Shown: positions 8,694-18,201, counted from the first letter of the stretch. The stretch: 64,000 bases of DNA from Anaerocolumna sedimenticola (GCF_009931695.1 NZ_CP048000.1:3179501-3243500), one strand, 5' to 3'. A program made the numbers and translations. Notes: generated by a model from the letters alone, not told the origin.

Positions 8694-9557
8694 ATGAATG
8701 TATTAAAACTTCATGAATTAAATGAAAAACAAAAAAGCGATGTAGATAATCTGGTCAGGGAATGTCTGAAAGAAGAAAACCTGGAAAGGACCTTATACCT
8801 TGAATCCGATATTAATTATTATGTTAATATGAACAGCTTTTATCTGCTGTATAATAATCAGAAATTGGTTAGTGTTCTTACTATTTTTCAACCCCTTAAG
8901 GATGAAGCAGAGATAAGTGCCTATACATTGCAGGCGGAAAGAAAAAAAGGATATTTTGATGTTTTGCTAAGCTATGCAGAAGAGGAATTATGTGGATTTG
9001 GAGTTAAAAAGATTTTATTTGTGGTGGAGCCGGAGAGTAAAAGCGGTATTGCCGCCGTAAAAGCTTATGATACAATATATTATAAATCGGAATATCTTTT
9101 AAGAATTGATACCGGTAAAATAGTGGAAGACAGAACACATACTGATTTTAATCTTAAGGAAATCTCTTTTGATAAGCATTTGGATGCAGTTAATTTAAGC
9201 CAGAAAATCTTTGGCATTGAACTTGAAGAGGCTTATGATATTGTTGATACTGCTATGGAATCTGAAACGATGAACTGTTATGGATTTTATACGGGAGACA
9301 ATTTAATAGGTATCTGCAATGTGAGTTACGGAAAAAATAGTGCATCAATTTTTGGTTTAGGTATTCAACCGGATTATCAGGGAAAAGGATACGGCAGGAT
9401 CTTATTAAACTTTGTTTTAGTTGCTGTTAAAAAATATGGATTATCATCTATAACTTTACATGTTGGCAGTGAGAACAAGAGAGCTTTCTCATTATATAAA
9501 AGCGCTGGTTTTCAAATTCAGAAACAATACGATTATTATGAATATTTTATAGAATAA
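8694..9557 (+). CDS. GNAT-family N-acetyltransferase
   Basis: A 287-residue protein with a clear C-terminal acetyl-CoA binding motif, GIQPDYQGKGYGRILLNFVL, followed by LHVGSENKRAFSLYKSAGF. The N-terminal half looks like a second, degenerate GNAT fold (CLKEENLERTLY to FVVEPESKSGIAAVKAY), so the protein is probably a tandem GNAT. The start at 8694 follows the pyk stop; no strong Shine-Dalgarno is present, which suggests coupling to pyk translation. An in-frame TTG at 8670 inside pyk is a less likely start. The acceptor substrate is unknown. Confidence 0.8.
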   Translation: MNVLKLHELNEKQKSDVDNLVRECLKEENLERTLYLESDINYYVNMNSFYLLYNNQKLVSVLTIFQPLKDEAEISAYTLQAERKKGYFDVLLSYAEEELCGFGVKKILFVVEPESKSGIAAVKAYDTIYYKSEYLLRIDTGKIVEDRTHTDFNLKEISFDKHLDAVNLSQKIFGIELEEAYDIVDTAMESETMNCYGFYTGDNLIGICNVSYGKNSASIFGLGIQPDYQGKGYGRILLNFVLVAVKKYGLSSITLHVGSENKRAFSLYKSAGFQIQKQYDYYEYFIE

Positions 9558-9711
9558 ATAACGAATAAAGCAGAAATTAAATGTTTATTATTTGCCGAAT
9601 GATGCTGCAAATATGGTAGCAAGAATTTTTTACTGTTCCTTTCTTATGTTCAGTAACCTTATAATGGCACATGCATATTATATTATAAGTTTATTAGGTG
9701 TCGAGGATATT

Positions 9712-10476
9712 ATGGCATATAGAATTGTTATAGATGCAGGACATGGTGGCTATGATAATGGTGCTACGTACGATGGACGTCTGGAGAAAGAGGACAATTT
9801 AAACCTTGCTTTGGCGGTTGGAGAAATACTGGCTTACAGCGGTATAGATGTCATATTTACCAGAATAGATGACAGTTATATCTCCCCTCTTGAGAGAGCT
9901 TATATGGCAAATGAGGAAAATGCGGATCTATTTGTTTCCATTCATAGAAATTCCAGTCCTACACCAAATACTTACAGTGGTGTTCAGACGTTAATTTATG
10001 ATGAGGGCGGACTTAAACAGGACATTGCGGAAAACATTAATCGGGAATTGGAAGAAGTTGGTTTTACTAATCTGGGGGTTGATATCCGGACTGAATTGGC
10101 AGTACTCAGGAGAACGAATATGCCTGCGCTGCTGGTGGAAGTAGGATTTATTAACTCGGATTCGGATAATGAATTATTTGATGATCAATTTAATGAAATT
10201 GCTTATGCAATTGCCTCCGGTATTTTAGCGGGATTAGGCGAGGAAGAAGAGGAAGGGCCGATATACCGGGTACAGGTCGGCTTATTTCGTATTTTATCCA
10301 ATGCCCAAAATCTTCAGAATAATTTGATTGATGCAGGTTATGATGTATTATTAGTTCCCCAGGGTGATTATTATGCTGTTCAGGTAGGCGAAATGCAGAC
10401 TATGGATGATGCGGTAGAACTGGAACAGGAATTAAGAGAACAAGGGTACAGTACATTTATTGTAACAGATACTTAA
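9712..10476 (+). CDS. N-acetylmuramoyl-L-alanine amidase with SPOR domain
   Basis: A 254-residue amidase_3 protein. IDAGHGG, an E in the DGRLEKEDN segment, SIHRNSS and LLVEVGFINSDSDNELF give the zinc-binding and catalytic residues of LytC/CwlD-type enzymes, which cut the amide between muramic acid and the peptide stem. The C-terminal 75 residues (YRVQVGLFRILSNAQNLQNNL) form a SPOR-type peptidoglycan-binding domain. GAGGATATT precedes the ATG at 9712; the upstream extension from 9592 lacks a ribosome site. No signal peptide is visible, as in many clostridial relatives, so export or release by lysis or sporulation is inferred. Confidence 0.88.
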   Translation: MAYRIVIDAGHGGYDNGATYDGRLEKEDNLNLALAVGEILAYSGIDVIFTRIDDSYISPLERAYMANEENADLFVSIHRNSSPTPNTYSGVQTLIYDEGGLKQDIAENINRELEEVGFTNLGVDIRTELAVLRRTNMPALLVEVGFINSDSDNELFDDQFNEIAYAIASGILAGLGEEEEEGPIYRVQVGLFRILSNAQNLQNNLIDAGYDVLLVPQGDYYAVQVGEMQTMDDAVELEQELREQGYSTFIVTDT

Positions 10477-10510
10477 TATGAAATTTGGGTCATATCAGTA
10501 TTTCGTAATA

Positions 10511-10557
10511 GATACAGTCAGGAAGGATGATCTTCTTAACTGTATCTATTATTTTTT
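10511..10557 (+). terminator. Terminator after the amidase gene
   Basis: GATACAGT (10511-10518) pairs with ACTGTATC (10539-10546), followed by a T-rich stretch. It lies between convergent amidase and ilvN genes. Confidence 0.65.
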
Positions 10558-10635
10558 ATAATATCCGGGAGATGCGCCTAAACGCCAGAAATCTGTTGAG
10601 AGAATCTCTTAGGTATAAATCAATCTAATTTTCAG

Positions 10636-11139
10636 TTACCTGTCTGTCATACTTATAGATTCGACTGCAACACTTCCGCCCCGAACTACTTCAATCTGTT
10701 TAAACTGACCGGTAAGGAGCCGGATTAAAGCATCATTTTTCGATTCCGTCTGAACACATTCCAATAGAATACTGTCAATTCCATAATCGACAATCGATAA
10801 TTTAAAAACCTCTGCAATCTGGAAAATCTCAGTCTTATCTTCTTTGGTGCAATTCTTTATTTTAATAAAAAGGATCTCTTTCATATGAGTTGATGTGTTT
10901 GTAAAGTCTAATACTTTAATTACTTCCACCATACGGTTGAGCTGTTTTTTTATCTGTTCAAAGGTAATATCATCACTGTTTAAGCCTATGGTCATTCTTG
11001 AGATGGTTGGGTCCTCCGTAGTACCTACAGTTAAGCTTTCCAGATTATAAGATTTACCGGAAAATAATCCGGAAATCTTAGCAAGTACGCCTATATCATT
11101 TTCCACCAACAAAGATATCCATCTTTTTTTCATATTCAA
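10636..11139 (-). CDS. ilvN: Acetolactate synthase small (regulatory) subunit
   Basis: A 167-residue protein with an N-terminal ACT domain (ISLLVENDIGVLAKISGLFSGKSYNLESLTVGTTEDP), the valine-binding module of IlvN/IlvH, and the usual C-terminal domain. It binds IlvB and confers feedback control on the first common step of branched-chain amino acid synthesis. It lies 50 bases downstream of ilvB in the same T-box controlled transcript. A GAGGT box is 7 bases before the ATG at 11139; the second ATG two codons on is also possible. Confidence 0.93.
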   Translation of the reverse strand: MNMKKRWISLLVENDIGVLAKISGLFSGKSYNLESLTVGTTEDPTISRMTIGLNSDDITFEQIKKQLNRMVEVIKVLDFTNTSTHMKEILFIKIKNCTKEDKTEIFQIAEVFKLSIVDYGIDSILLECVQTESKNDALIRLLTGQFKQIEVVRGGSVAVESISMTDR

Positions 11140-11189
11140 TACCTCATTTCCTTAATAATTTTACGAAATAATTAATCATTAAATTAGTT

Positions 11190-12948
11190 TTAACAGTCCA
11201 ATATCATATAATTTAGTGGCTTACCGCCCTGAACCATGGGTAGTACCAGCTCTTCGCTGTCAATAATAAATTCAATCACCGTAGGTGCCAGTGTATTTTT
11301 GGCAGCTTGTAAAAATGCGGACTCGATATCTTTTTCATCCTCTACCCGTATGCCGTACGCACCATAACTTTCGGCAAGCTTAATAAAATCAGGTGAATAA
11401 ACCGGGCATTTACTGTTAGTACCTCCGCAGTGTTTGTTACAGTTCTTTTTTGAACGTAAGCAAATAGAAGAGTAGCGTTTTCCGTAAAAAAGTTTCTGAC
11501 ACTGGCGTACCATTCCTAAACAGCTGTTATTAAAGATACAAAGAATTAATGGAAGCTCCTGTGCAACTGCGGTTGCCATTTCCTGTATATTCATCTGCAT
11601 CCCCCATCACCGGAGATACATATTACAGCCTTATCCATATTGCCAAGCTTTGCACCGATTGCTGCAGGAAATCCATATCCCATGGTACCAAGGCCACCGG
11701 AAGTTAGTAACTGTATTCCTTCTTTCATCTCCAAAAACTGTGTCGTCCACATCTGATGCTGGCCAACATCAGTAACAATAATGGATGCGGGATATAACTC
11801 ATTAATCTTCTTAATTATTTTTTGAGGAGTGATTCCTTTGTCTTCTGCCATTCCAAGAGGATGCTCCTGCTTCCATTCACTAATGTGCTTTAGCCAGGAA
11901 GTTGTATTACCTATTGTGGAAGAGTTCAAATCTCTGCTGTACTTTAAAGAAGATAATTCTTCCAGCATTTTTTTATGGCCTGCTTTGCATCTGCTACAAT
12001 TGGGACATCAACCACTACATTCTTAGAGATAGAAGCGGAGTCAATATCGATATGAACAATTTTTGCCTTTGGTGCAAATTTTTCCAGCATACTTGTAACT
12101 CTATCATTAAACCTGGTACCTATAGAAAATAGAAGATCACATTCGTTTATAACCTGGTTCGCCGCATAACTTCCATGCATACCGATATTGCCGATATAAA
12201 GCGGGTGGGAAGTATCAATAGCTCCTTTGCCCATAATTGTGGTAACTACAGGAACCTTAGTTAGTTCTGCTAGTTTCGTAAATTCTTTATTTGCACGAGA
12301 AATGGTTACACCTCCACCTGCTAAAAATACCGGTTTTTCTGCATTTATAATCATTTCAAGAGCTTTTTTAATCTGTCCGATGTGTACATTTTGATTTGGT
12401 TTGTAACTACGAAGATTAACTTCTTTCGGGTAACCGTCACTGCCTAATTCCAGCATAATGTCCTTGGGAAGATCTACTACTACAGGTCCGGGTTTCCCTG
12501 TGGATGCTATATAGAAAGCTTCTTTTATGATTCTTCCCAGATCCTCACGTCTTCGTACCGTAACACCGTATTTACAGATGCTTCTGGTAATACCGATGAT
12601 ATCCACTTCCTGAAAAGCATCGTTTCCGATCAGATACGTTTGTACCTGACCGGTAAAACATACTAACGGTACACTATCATAATTAGCTGTTGCTATTCCA
12701 GTTACCAGATTCGTAGCACCGGGGCCGCTGGTAACAAGGCATACTCCGACTTTTCCGGTGGAGCGGGCATAACCGTCTGCGGCGTGAATCAGTGCCTGTT
12801 CATGTCTCGGCAAAATTATATCAATCTCATTTTGTTTGTACAGCTCATCAAAGATATCAAGTACACATCCTCCGGGATATCCAAATAACGTTGTTACCCC
12901 TTCTTCCTTTAATGCTTTTACGAATAATTCAGTTCCTGTTACTTTCAT
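11190..12948 (-). pseudogene. ilvB: Acetolactate synthase large subunit, interrupted by two frameshifts
   Basis: Three consecutive frames together encode a complete IlvB of about 586 residues: 12948-11944 (N-terminal ThDP domain with GYPGGCVLDIFDEL, RHEQALIHAADGYAR and the central domain), 11968-11591 (through TDVGQHQMW and CISGDGG) and 11600-11190 (MNIQEMATAV, IFNNSCLGMVRQ, EFIID). The first break is a run of seven T (11968-11974) and the second a run of five C (11601-11605). One more base in each restores KKMLEEL and GDGGMQMN. The part before PVYSPDF has a Cys-rich insertion with four cysteines. A strong ribosome site, AAAGGAG, precedes the start. The enzyme condenses pyruvate to acetolactate, if intact. 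Confidence 0.88.
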
Positions 12949-13049
12949 ATAAAGCTCCTTTCTATGTCTTAAGTTACTGTTGATTGGGAAACATCCGGTT
13001 TTTTTAAAATGGTGTTTCGCAATTAAGTGTTTTTAACAAAAATATAAAA

Positions 13050-13430
13050 AAACGCCCTAAGCTTATTAAAGCTTAGGGCGAACATTATAGTCCGTGTTAC
13101 CACCTAGATTCAAGGATATATCCTAAGAAAATTCCTGAGGAAAACCTCCTGAGGAAAATATCCTTGCACTCAGCCAGTACGGGATATGATATGAAGAATT
13201 TTCATAAGAATATCTGATACCGCTTTCCTTTTAACGGCGGAAACTCCGGTGAAGTCTACTTAAGTTGCCTTGTTCGGTTCACAGCTCAAAGGCTACTTCC
13301 AAAGCTTACGCTTAAGTATGTCAAAAACATACTTTACCCCCTCCAGGAAGATTCGCACCAACCATCTTCTCTCTGTGCTTTTGGTGAGTATGTACTACTC
13401 CTTGTCAACGCTTCTTATTTTTTATATTTT
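13050..13430 (-). promoter_or_regulatory. T-box leader of ilvBN
   Basis: On the minus strand the leader shows a stem I distal segment (GATGGTTGGTGCGAATC, about 13354-13370), the T-box AGGTGGTAACACGG (13092-13105) and a terminator formed by CGCCCTAAGCTT and AAGCTTAGGGCG (13053-13080) followed by seven T. The UGGU bulge would pair with an ACCA tRNA 3' end, as in Leu, Ile and Val tRNAs. Uncharged tRNA binding would favour the antiterminator and allow ilvBN expression. The specifier codon could not be assigned with confidence. Confidence 0.9.
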
Positions 13431-13434
13431 TGTA

Positions 13435-13463
13435 ATTATATCAAGATATACGTATGGTGTCAA
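13435..13463 (-). promoter_or_regulatory. Promoter of the ilvBN T-box transcript
   Basis: Minus-strand TTGACA (13458-13463) and TATAAT (13435-13440) are exactly 17 bases apart, a consensus sigma-A promoter. The -35 box touches the first base of the direct repeat that flanks the insertion sequence. Confidence 0.85.
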
Positions 13464-13490
13464 ACATTTTTTAAAATTAATACTTTAAGT
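13463..13490 (+). repeat. 28-bp direct repeat, left of the insertion sequence
   Basis: This stretch, starting AACATTTTTTAAAATT, is identical over 28 bases to 15131-15158. The two copies directly abut the element ends, so they are read as a target-site duplication. Long duplications of this size are typical of IS1202-type elements. Confidence 0.85.
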
Positions 13491-15130
13491 ATGATTCATT
13501 TATGATAATGTCTTAGTGTACCACAAATGATTATGTCCCAAATAGTAGTAAGTATATTATAATAGAACCTCATGAGTAAGAAATGAGGTGGCACAATCAG
13601 AAAGGTATTACTAACAATGGATGAAAACCATAAGTATGAAATTATTAAAAAGCTCGTTGATACTAACGGTAACAAGAAAACAGCAGCTCTCAAAATCGGT
13701 TGTTCAGATCGTCATATAAATCGGTTGATAAAAGATTACAAAGAAGAAGGTAAAGCTTTCTTTGTTCATGGCAACCGAGGTAGAAAACCCGCTATCACTC
13801 TACCTACAGATACCAAACAGTTAATCTTGGACTTATATCGTAATAAATACTATGACTGCAACCTAACTCATTTTTCTGAATTACTTGCTGAAAAAGAAAA
13901 TATCAAGGTATCCGTCAGTACTATTTCTTCTACCCTTAGAAAGGAATTCATCCTTTCACCTAAAGCAAAGCGTTCTACCAAAAAGGAAGTAAAAAAAGAA
14001 TTAAAGGCTCTTCAATCAAAGACTAAATCGAAAAAGAAAGCAGCCGCATTCCAAAGCTCCATCCTGGAACTTGAGGATTCCCATCCAAGGCGCCCTAGGT
14101 GTGCCTATTTCGGCGAAATGCTACAAATGGACGCTTCTCTGCATCATTGGTTTGGAGATACTAAAACACAGCTTCATATCGCTGTTGATGATGCAACTGG
14201 AGCAATTCTTGGTGCTTACTTTGATATGCAGGAAACCCTAAATGGCTACTATCATGTACTACATAAGGTTCTTAACTCTTACGGTATACCGTATCAGTTT
14301 TTTACTGATAATCGAACTGTTTTTGAATATAAAAAGAAACAGGAAACTTCTGTTGATAAGGATACCTTTACTCAGTTTGGTTATGCCTGCAAACAATTAG
14401 GAATTGACATTCAGACATCGAGCGTTGCACAAGCAAAAGGGCGGGTTGAAAGAATGTTTGGCACCCTTCAATCCCGCCTTCCAATAGAGCTACGCTTAGC
14501 CAATGTTTCCTCTATCGAGGAAGCAAATGAATTTCTAAACTCCTACATAAAGAAATTCAATAAGCAATTCGCTTTACCTATAGATAGTATCAAATCTGTG
14601 TTCGAAACGCAACCAGATAATGAAAAAATCAATCTTACACTGGCTGTGCTGTCTTCTCGCAAGATAGATAACGGGAGTTGTTTAAAGTATCAAAACCAGT
14701 ATTACCTTCCCGTAAATGGCCAGGGTATTGCTGTACATCACAGAAAAGGTACTACCGCAATGGTGATAAAAGCATTTAATGGCGATCTCTATAGCTGTAT
14801 TGGTGAGCAGGTCTACGCACTTGAATTACTGCCAGAACATAAACTTTCCTCGAAAGCATTTGATTTAGCAACTATACCTGATGCGCCCAAGAAAAAATAC
14901 ATACCACCAATGAGCCATCCATGGAAACAGGCATCATTTGAAAAATATGCAAAAAGCCAGTTACATAGAAAAGAAGTAGCTTAACTAACATTTAGAAATC
15001 GGCAGGTTTATTAAAGTTACCCTAAAACCGACTCAGTAATTAATATTCACCTGAAATATAACCCAAGCTCAGCACCAGAACATGGTGCTTATATTAAAAC
15101 TTTTTTAGGACATTTTCAAAAACGCTTGAC
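13491..15130. mobile_element. IS1202-like (ISNCY family) insertion sequence
   Basis: A 1,640-bp element bounded by imperfect terminal inverted repeats: the left end and the complement of the right end agree at 17 of 25 aligned positions, sharing TTT-TGA-AATGTC-TA. It is flanked by 28-bp perfect direct repeats and carries one transposase gene. A 7-bp hairpin (AGCACCA/TGGTGCT, 15071-15089) lies near the right end. Both the ends and the open transposase look intact, so insertion may be recent. It sits 27 bases upstream of the ilv promoter -35. Confidence 0.88.
13617..14984 (+). CDS. IS1202/ISNCY-type DDE transposase
   Basis: A 455-residue protein. The N-terminal region (KKTAALKIGCSDRHINRLIKDYKEEG) is a helix-turn-helix for end recognition; a second basic linker (KRSTKKEVKKELKAL) follows. 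The rve-like catalytic core shows QMDASLHHW (first Asp), FFTDNRTVFEY (second Asp) and AQAKGRVERMFGTLQ (Glu), a complete DDE triad. Length and the spacing are those of ISNCY transposases of the IS1202 type, not the shorter IS3 or IS481 enzymes. It fills most of the element and no frameshift is seen. Confidence 0.9.
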   Translation: MDENHKYEIIKKLVDTNGNKKTAALKIGCSDRHINRLIKDYKEEGKAFFVHGNRGRKPAITLPTDTKQLILDLYRNKYYDCNLTHFSELLAEKENIKVSVSTISSTLRKEFILSPKAKRSTKKEVKKELKALQSKTKSKKKAAAFQSSILELEDSHPRRPRCAYFGEMLQMDASLHHWFGDTKTQLHIAVDDATGAILGAYFDMQETLNGYYHVLHKVLNSYGIPYQFFTDNRTVFEYKKKQETSVDKDTFTQFGYACKQLGIDIQTSSVAQAKGRVERMFGTLQSRLPIELRLANVSSIEEANEFLNSYIKKFNKQFALPIDSIKSVFETQPDNEKINLTLAVLSSRKIDNGSCLKYQNQYYLPVNGQGIAVHHRKGTTAMVIKAFNGDLYSCIGEQVYALELLPEHKLSSKAFDLATIPDAPKKKYIPPMSHPWKQASFEKYAKSQLHRKEVA

Positions 15131-15158
15131 AACATTTTTTAAAATTAATACTTTAAGT
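15131..15158 (+). repeat. 28-bp direct repeat, right of the insertion sequence
   Basis: Exact copy of 13463-13490. At the junction TTGACA (15126-15131) is formed from the last five element bases and the first repeat base; TACTTT follows 17 bases later, a weak outward hybrid promoter that would run antisense to the next gene. Confidence 0.85.
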
Positions 15159-15222
15159 GACTTTTCGACAATCGAATCAAATAATAAATTTAGGCAGAAT
15201 ATTCATTTTTATCTTAATATAA

Positions 15223-15780
15223 TTATTTCGCATATATCCTTAATGCTTTTTTAAAGTCACCTTTGACCAGAATAGCAACCTGTTCAGCAATATCCTCAGG
15301 TTCTTCTTTCATACCGCCCCGAACCCAGTCCAGTCCCATAGCAACAACGGCAAGGCTGTAAAAATGTGCAATGAATTCTTTATGCTTAACATCAACATTC
15401 ATTCCTGCTGATTGTTCTTCGACAACCGGATATATGACATCGTGCAAAACTTTATACATAAAAGTTTCCAGGTATTCACGGCTGATGGAACGATAGACAT
15501 TAACAACAAGAGCCTTATTATCTCTCATGTTTTTAAGCACATGGCAATAACCCTGCTGCCAATTATCAATATTTCGATTATCGGCTAATGCTTTCGATGC
15601 TTCTTCTACGAAAATCCATTCCACAAGCTCAAAGATATCATTGAAATGATAATAAAACGCCTGACGGGAAATACCGCAGTCTTTTACTAAATCTTTCACA
15701 GTTATTGATTTAAGCGTCTTTTTTTCAAGCATTTTCTTAAGTGATTCCGCCAAGACTTCTTTAGCACTCTTAAGCAACAA
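15223..15780 (-). CDS. TetR-family regulator, probably of oleate hydratase
   Basis: A 185-residue TetR protein with an N-terminal recognition helix region (ITVKDLVKDCGISRQAFYYHFNDIFELVEWIF), of the subgroup that includes DhaS-like regulators. It starts at a TTG with AAGGGAG 5 bases upstream. It is divergent from the oleate hydratase gene across a 216-base gap containing inverted repeats, the usual layout for a regulator of its neighbour. A fatty acid or its CoA ester would be the natural ligand; this is inference. Confidence 0.85.
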   Translation of the reverse strand: MLLKSAKEVLAESLKKMLEKKTLKSITVKDLVKDCGISRQAFYYHFNDIFELVEWIFVEEASKALADNRNIDNWQQGYCHVLKNMRDNKALVVNVYRSISREYLETFMYKVLHDVIYPVVEEQSAGMNVDVKHKEFIAHFYSLAVVAMGLDWVRGGMKEEPEDIAEQVAILVKGDFKKALRIYAK

Positions 15781-15876
15781 ATCATCTCCCTTTTATATCA
15801 CAATATTCAATTATCATAACACTTTTTTAAACTCTTTACAATTCATGGAAATTCGTTTTTTACAAATTAAGTTATC

Positions 15877-15908
15877 TGTAAAAATGCTTTACACTACGGC
15901 ATCAGTGT
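15877..15908. promoter_or_regulatory. Candidate operators between tetR and oleate hydratase
   Basis: TGTAAA-AATGC-TTTACA (15877-15893) and an overlapping ACACT-ACGGCATC-AGTGT (15891-15908) are both perfect inverted repeats in the divergent promoter region, of a size suited to a TetR dimer. Confidence 0.5.
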
Positions 15909-15996
15909 TAATTTTAATTCATAAAAAATTGCATTATAGTATAACTGTAATGAAGCATTAGCAGCACATTCATATTAATGATAAGGAGGTTTACTT

Positions 15997-17805
15997 ATGA
16001 ACATTTATTCAACGATGTACCATCCCAATAAGCCTGAGGGTATCCATGAAAGAAAGGTTTATATTGTAGGAGGCGGCTTGGCAGGTCTGGCAGCAGCAGC
16101 TTTTCTGGTAGATGATGCAGGTGTCCCCGGGGAAAATATTACGATTTTAGAAAAACATAATGATGTAGGCGGGAGTATGGATGGTATACGCAGTGAGTTT
16201 GGTTATCTGTGCCGTGGTGAACGTGAAATGGAGCCATATATGGAATGTCTCTGGTATCTGTACAGTAAGATCCCATCTCTTGAAAACCCGGGCCGCACGG
16301 TGCTGGATGACATCGTTGACTTTAACAGAGACGAACCGATACATTCAGAATGCCGTGTACTTGTTAACAGGGGAGAAAGATACAATAGGGTTCATGATTA
16401 CCGTTTTGCTCCAAAAGATATGGCCGATATGCAGCGTTTTCTGAAGTTACCGGAAGCTGCTCTGGAAGATAAAAAAATTTCTGATTTTTTTGATGAATCT
16501 TTCTTTAAAAGCAGCTGCTGGATAAACTTTCATAGTTGTCTTGCTTTTAAAACCTATCATAGTGCGCTGGAATGTCAGCGGTATTTTGAGCGGTTTGCGC
16601 TGGAAGTCCGCCATGAATACCTGGAAGGAATTATTCATACAAAATACTGTGAGTATGATGCCCTGATTCGTCCTCTGATGACTTGGCTTTGCAATAAAGG
16701 TGTTAAAACAGCATACGGATGTTTTGTTTATGATATAGAAATGGATGAGTTATGTAATACGGCAAAAACTATTTTACTTCGTCAAAATGGTGAGGAATCA
16801 GTTATCAAAATGGATGGTAAAGACCTTGTATTTGTAACTAATGGTTCCATGACCACAAACAGTACTTTTGGTGATAACAACACGGTTGCACCGGTGAATC
16901 GTGATACCTCCGATCTTGGAGCATTTACCCTCTGGCAGAATCTTGCAAAGAAGCATGAGAAATTCGGGCATCCGGAGAAATTTATCGGCCATATTGATAA
17001 GACAAAATGGGTATCTTTTATGCCAACTATTAAAGGTTATCCGGAGCTTGTAAGCAGAATCGAAAAGATGACCGGAAGTAAAGCCGGAACCGGCGGAGCT
17101 ATTACTATTTTGGACTCTAACTGGGATATATCCTTTGAATTGCATCATAATCCATTCTTTTTAGACCAGAAAGAGGATGAACAGGTTATGTGGGGATATG
17201 GCTGTTATGGAGAAAATGAAGGCAATTATATTAAGAAACCTATGTTTGAATGTACCGGTGATGAGATAATGACCGAGCTTTTGTATCATCTGAATATGTT
17301 GGATATCAAGGATGAGGTGCTTTCCCACTCCTATATTTCTACCTGTATGATGCCGTATATCACCAGCCAGTTTATGCCAAGAAAAGAAACAGACCGTCCG
17401 AAGAATGTCCCGGAGGGATGCAAAAATATAGGTTTTCTTGGACAGTATGTAGAAATTCCTGAAGATGTGGTTTTCACAGTAGAAATGTCCGTACGTACCG
17501 GACTGGAAGCTGTCTATAAACTTACCGGCCTTGAGAAAGATATATTGGAGGTTTATCCATCCCGCTACGATATCCGCTATACCGTAGAACGCCTTAAAAA
17601 GTTTGCAGGAAAAACAGCGGCTGAAAAACTGACCATAGAGGATATCCCGGCACTTAATAATATCCAGGATATAAATGAAATGAAACATATGGCTATTAGC
17701 CTGTTAAATTCATTCCCGCCATATTATCGTATGTACCTTGGACGTGACAAAACGGTTCCGTTAAAAGAGACTGTACTTCATCCTGAGGCTCCATTGAGTA
17801 GATAA
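15997..17805 (+). CDS. ohyA: Oleate hydratase
   Basis: A 602-residue FAD-dependent fatty acid hydratase of the former myosin-cross-reactive antigen family. Near the N-terminus, VYIVGGGLAGLAAAAFLV is the dinucleotide-binding fold, followed by ILEKHNDVGGSMDG and CRGEREMEPYMECLWYLYSKIPS, the family signature with the catalytic acid. Length matches the family (about 590). The enzyme adds water to the double bond of oleate or linoleate, probably to detoxify unsaturated fatty acids. AAGGAGG lies 7 bases before the ATG. It is the sole gene of its transcript, ending at a hairpin. Confidence 0.95.
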   Translation: MNIYSTMYHPNKPEGIHERKVYIVGGGLAGLAAAAFLVDDAGVPGENITILEKHNDVGGSMDGIRSEFGYLCRGEREMEPYMECLWYLYSKIPSLENPGRTVLDDIVDFNRDEPIHSECRVLVNRGERYNRVHDYRFAPKDMADMQRFLKLPEAALEDKKISDFFDESFFKSSCWINFHSCLAFKTYHSALECQRYFERFALEVRHEYLEGIIHTKYCEYDALIRPLMTWLCNKGVKTAYGCFVYDIEMDELCNTAKTILLRQNGEESVIKMDGKDLVFVTNGSMTTNSTFGDNNTVAPVNRDTSDLGAFTLWQNLAKKHEKFGHPEKFIGHIDKTKWVSFMPTIKGYPELVSRIEKMTGSKAGTGGAITILDSNWDISFELHHNPFFLDQKEDEQVMWGYGCYGENEGNYIKKPMFECTGDEIMTELLYHLNMLDIKDEVLSHSYISTCMMPYITSQFMPRKETDRPKNVPEGCKNIGFLGQYVEIPEDVVFTVEMSVRTGLEAVYKLTGLEKDILEVYPSRYDIRYTVERLKKFAGKTAAEKLTIEDIPALNNIQDINEMKHMAISLLNSFPPYYRMYLGRDKTVPLKETVLHPEAPLSR

Positions 17806-17844
17806 AATTAAAAGTTATAACCGGGTAATTCAATAAGAACATAA

Positions 17845-17879
17845 CAAGAAGCAGATCTGTACACCAGAACTGCTTCTTG
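17845..17879 (+). terminator. Hairpin after oleate hydratase
   Basis: CAAGAAGCAG (17845-17854) and CTGCTTCTTG (17870-17879) form a perfect 10-bp stem; the following T content is modest (CAGTTGTTCTTT). The rest of the gap up to 18201 holds no gene. Confidence 0.5.
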
Positions 17880-18146
17880 CAGTTGTTCTTTATGATAATA
17901 ATACTGTTAGAATATTCAATGAAAAAATGGAATTTGAGTTTGATAACAATTAAGGATATAACTATAGGAAAAACCTGAAAAGGATATCGTTCTGTACAAG
18001 ATATTTCTAACCTCAAAATTATTTATTTCTAGACAACTGCATGTATTAAAATATGAGAAAATAATTGTAAAAACATGTAAATAATATAAAATAATACCGA
18101 ATAAGAAATGCAATAAAAATAACGGCAGTCTCTCGTGATACAGGTA

Positions 18147-18173
18147 ACATTTGCTTAGTATATACATAGATTA
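18147..18173 (+). promoter_or_regulatory. Possible sporulation-type promoter of the Csp-like gene
   Basis: AC at 18147-18148 and CATAGATTA at 18165-18173 are 16 bases apart, resembling the AC-N16-CATAnnnTA pattern of mother-cell sigma factors. Degenerate consensus, so tentative. Confidence 0.3.
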
Positions 18174-18201
18174 CAATAAGAATAAATCTTAGTGGTAAAT
18201 C

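Noticed and set aside
9592..9711. N-terminal extension of the amidase as a signal peptide
   Set aside because: The extension is hydrophobic in part but has no ribosome site, while GAGGATATT stands in front of the conserved MAYRIVIDAGHGG start.
11829..12132. Two plus-strand frames over ilvB
   Set aside because: They are mirror frames of the interrupted ilvB gene, which is conserved on the minus strand.
13270..13488. 72-codon open frame on the plus strand
   Set aside because: It is antisense to the T-box leader and its promoter and has no family features.
13463..13490. 28-bp direct repeat as a dif-like Xer site
   Set aside because: The length matches a dif site but only about 12 of 28 positions agree with the Bacillus dif sequence; a simple target duplication explains it.
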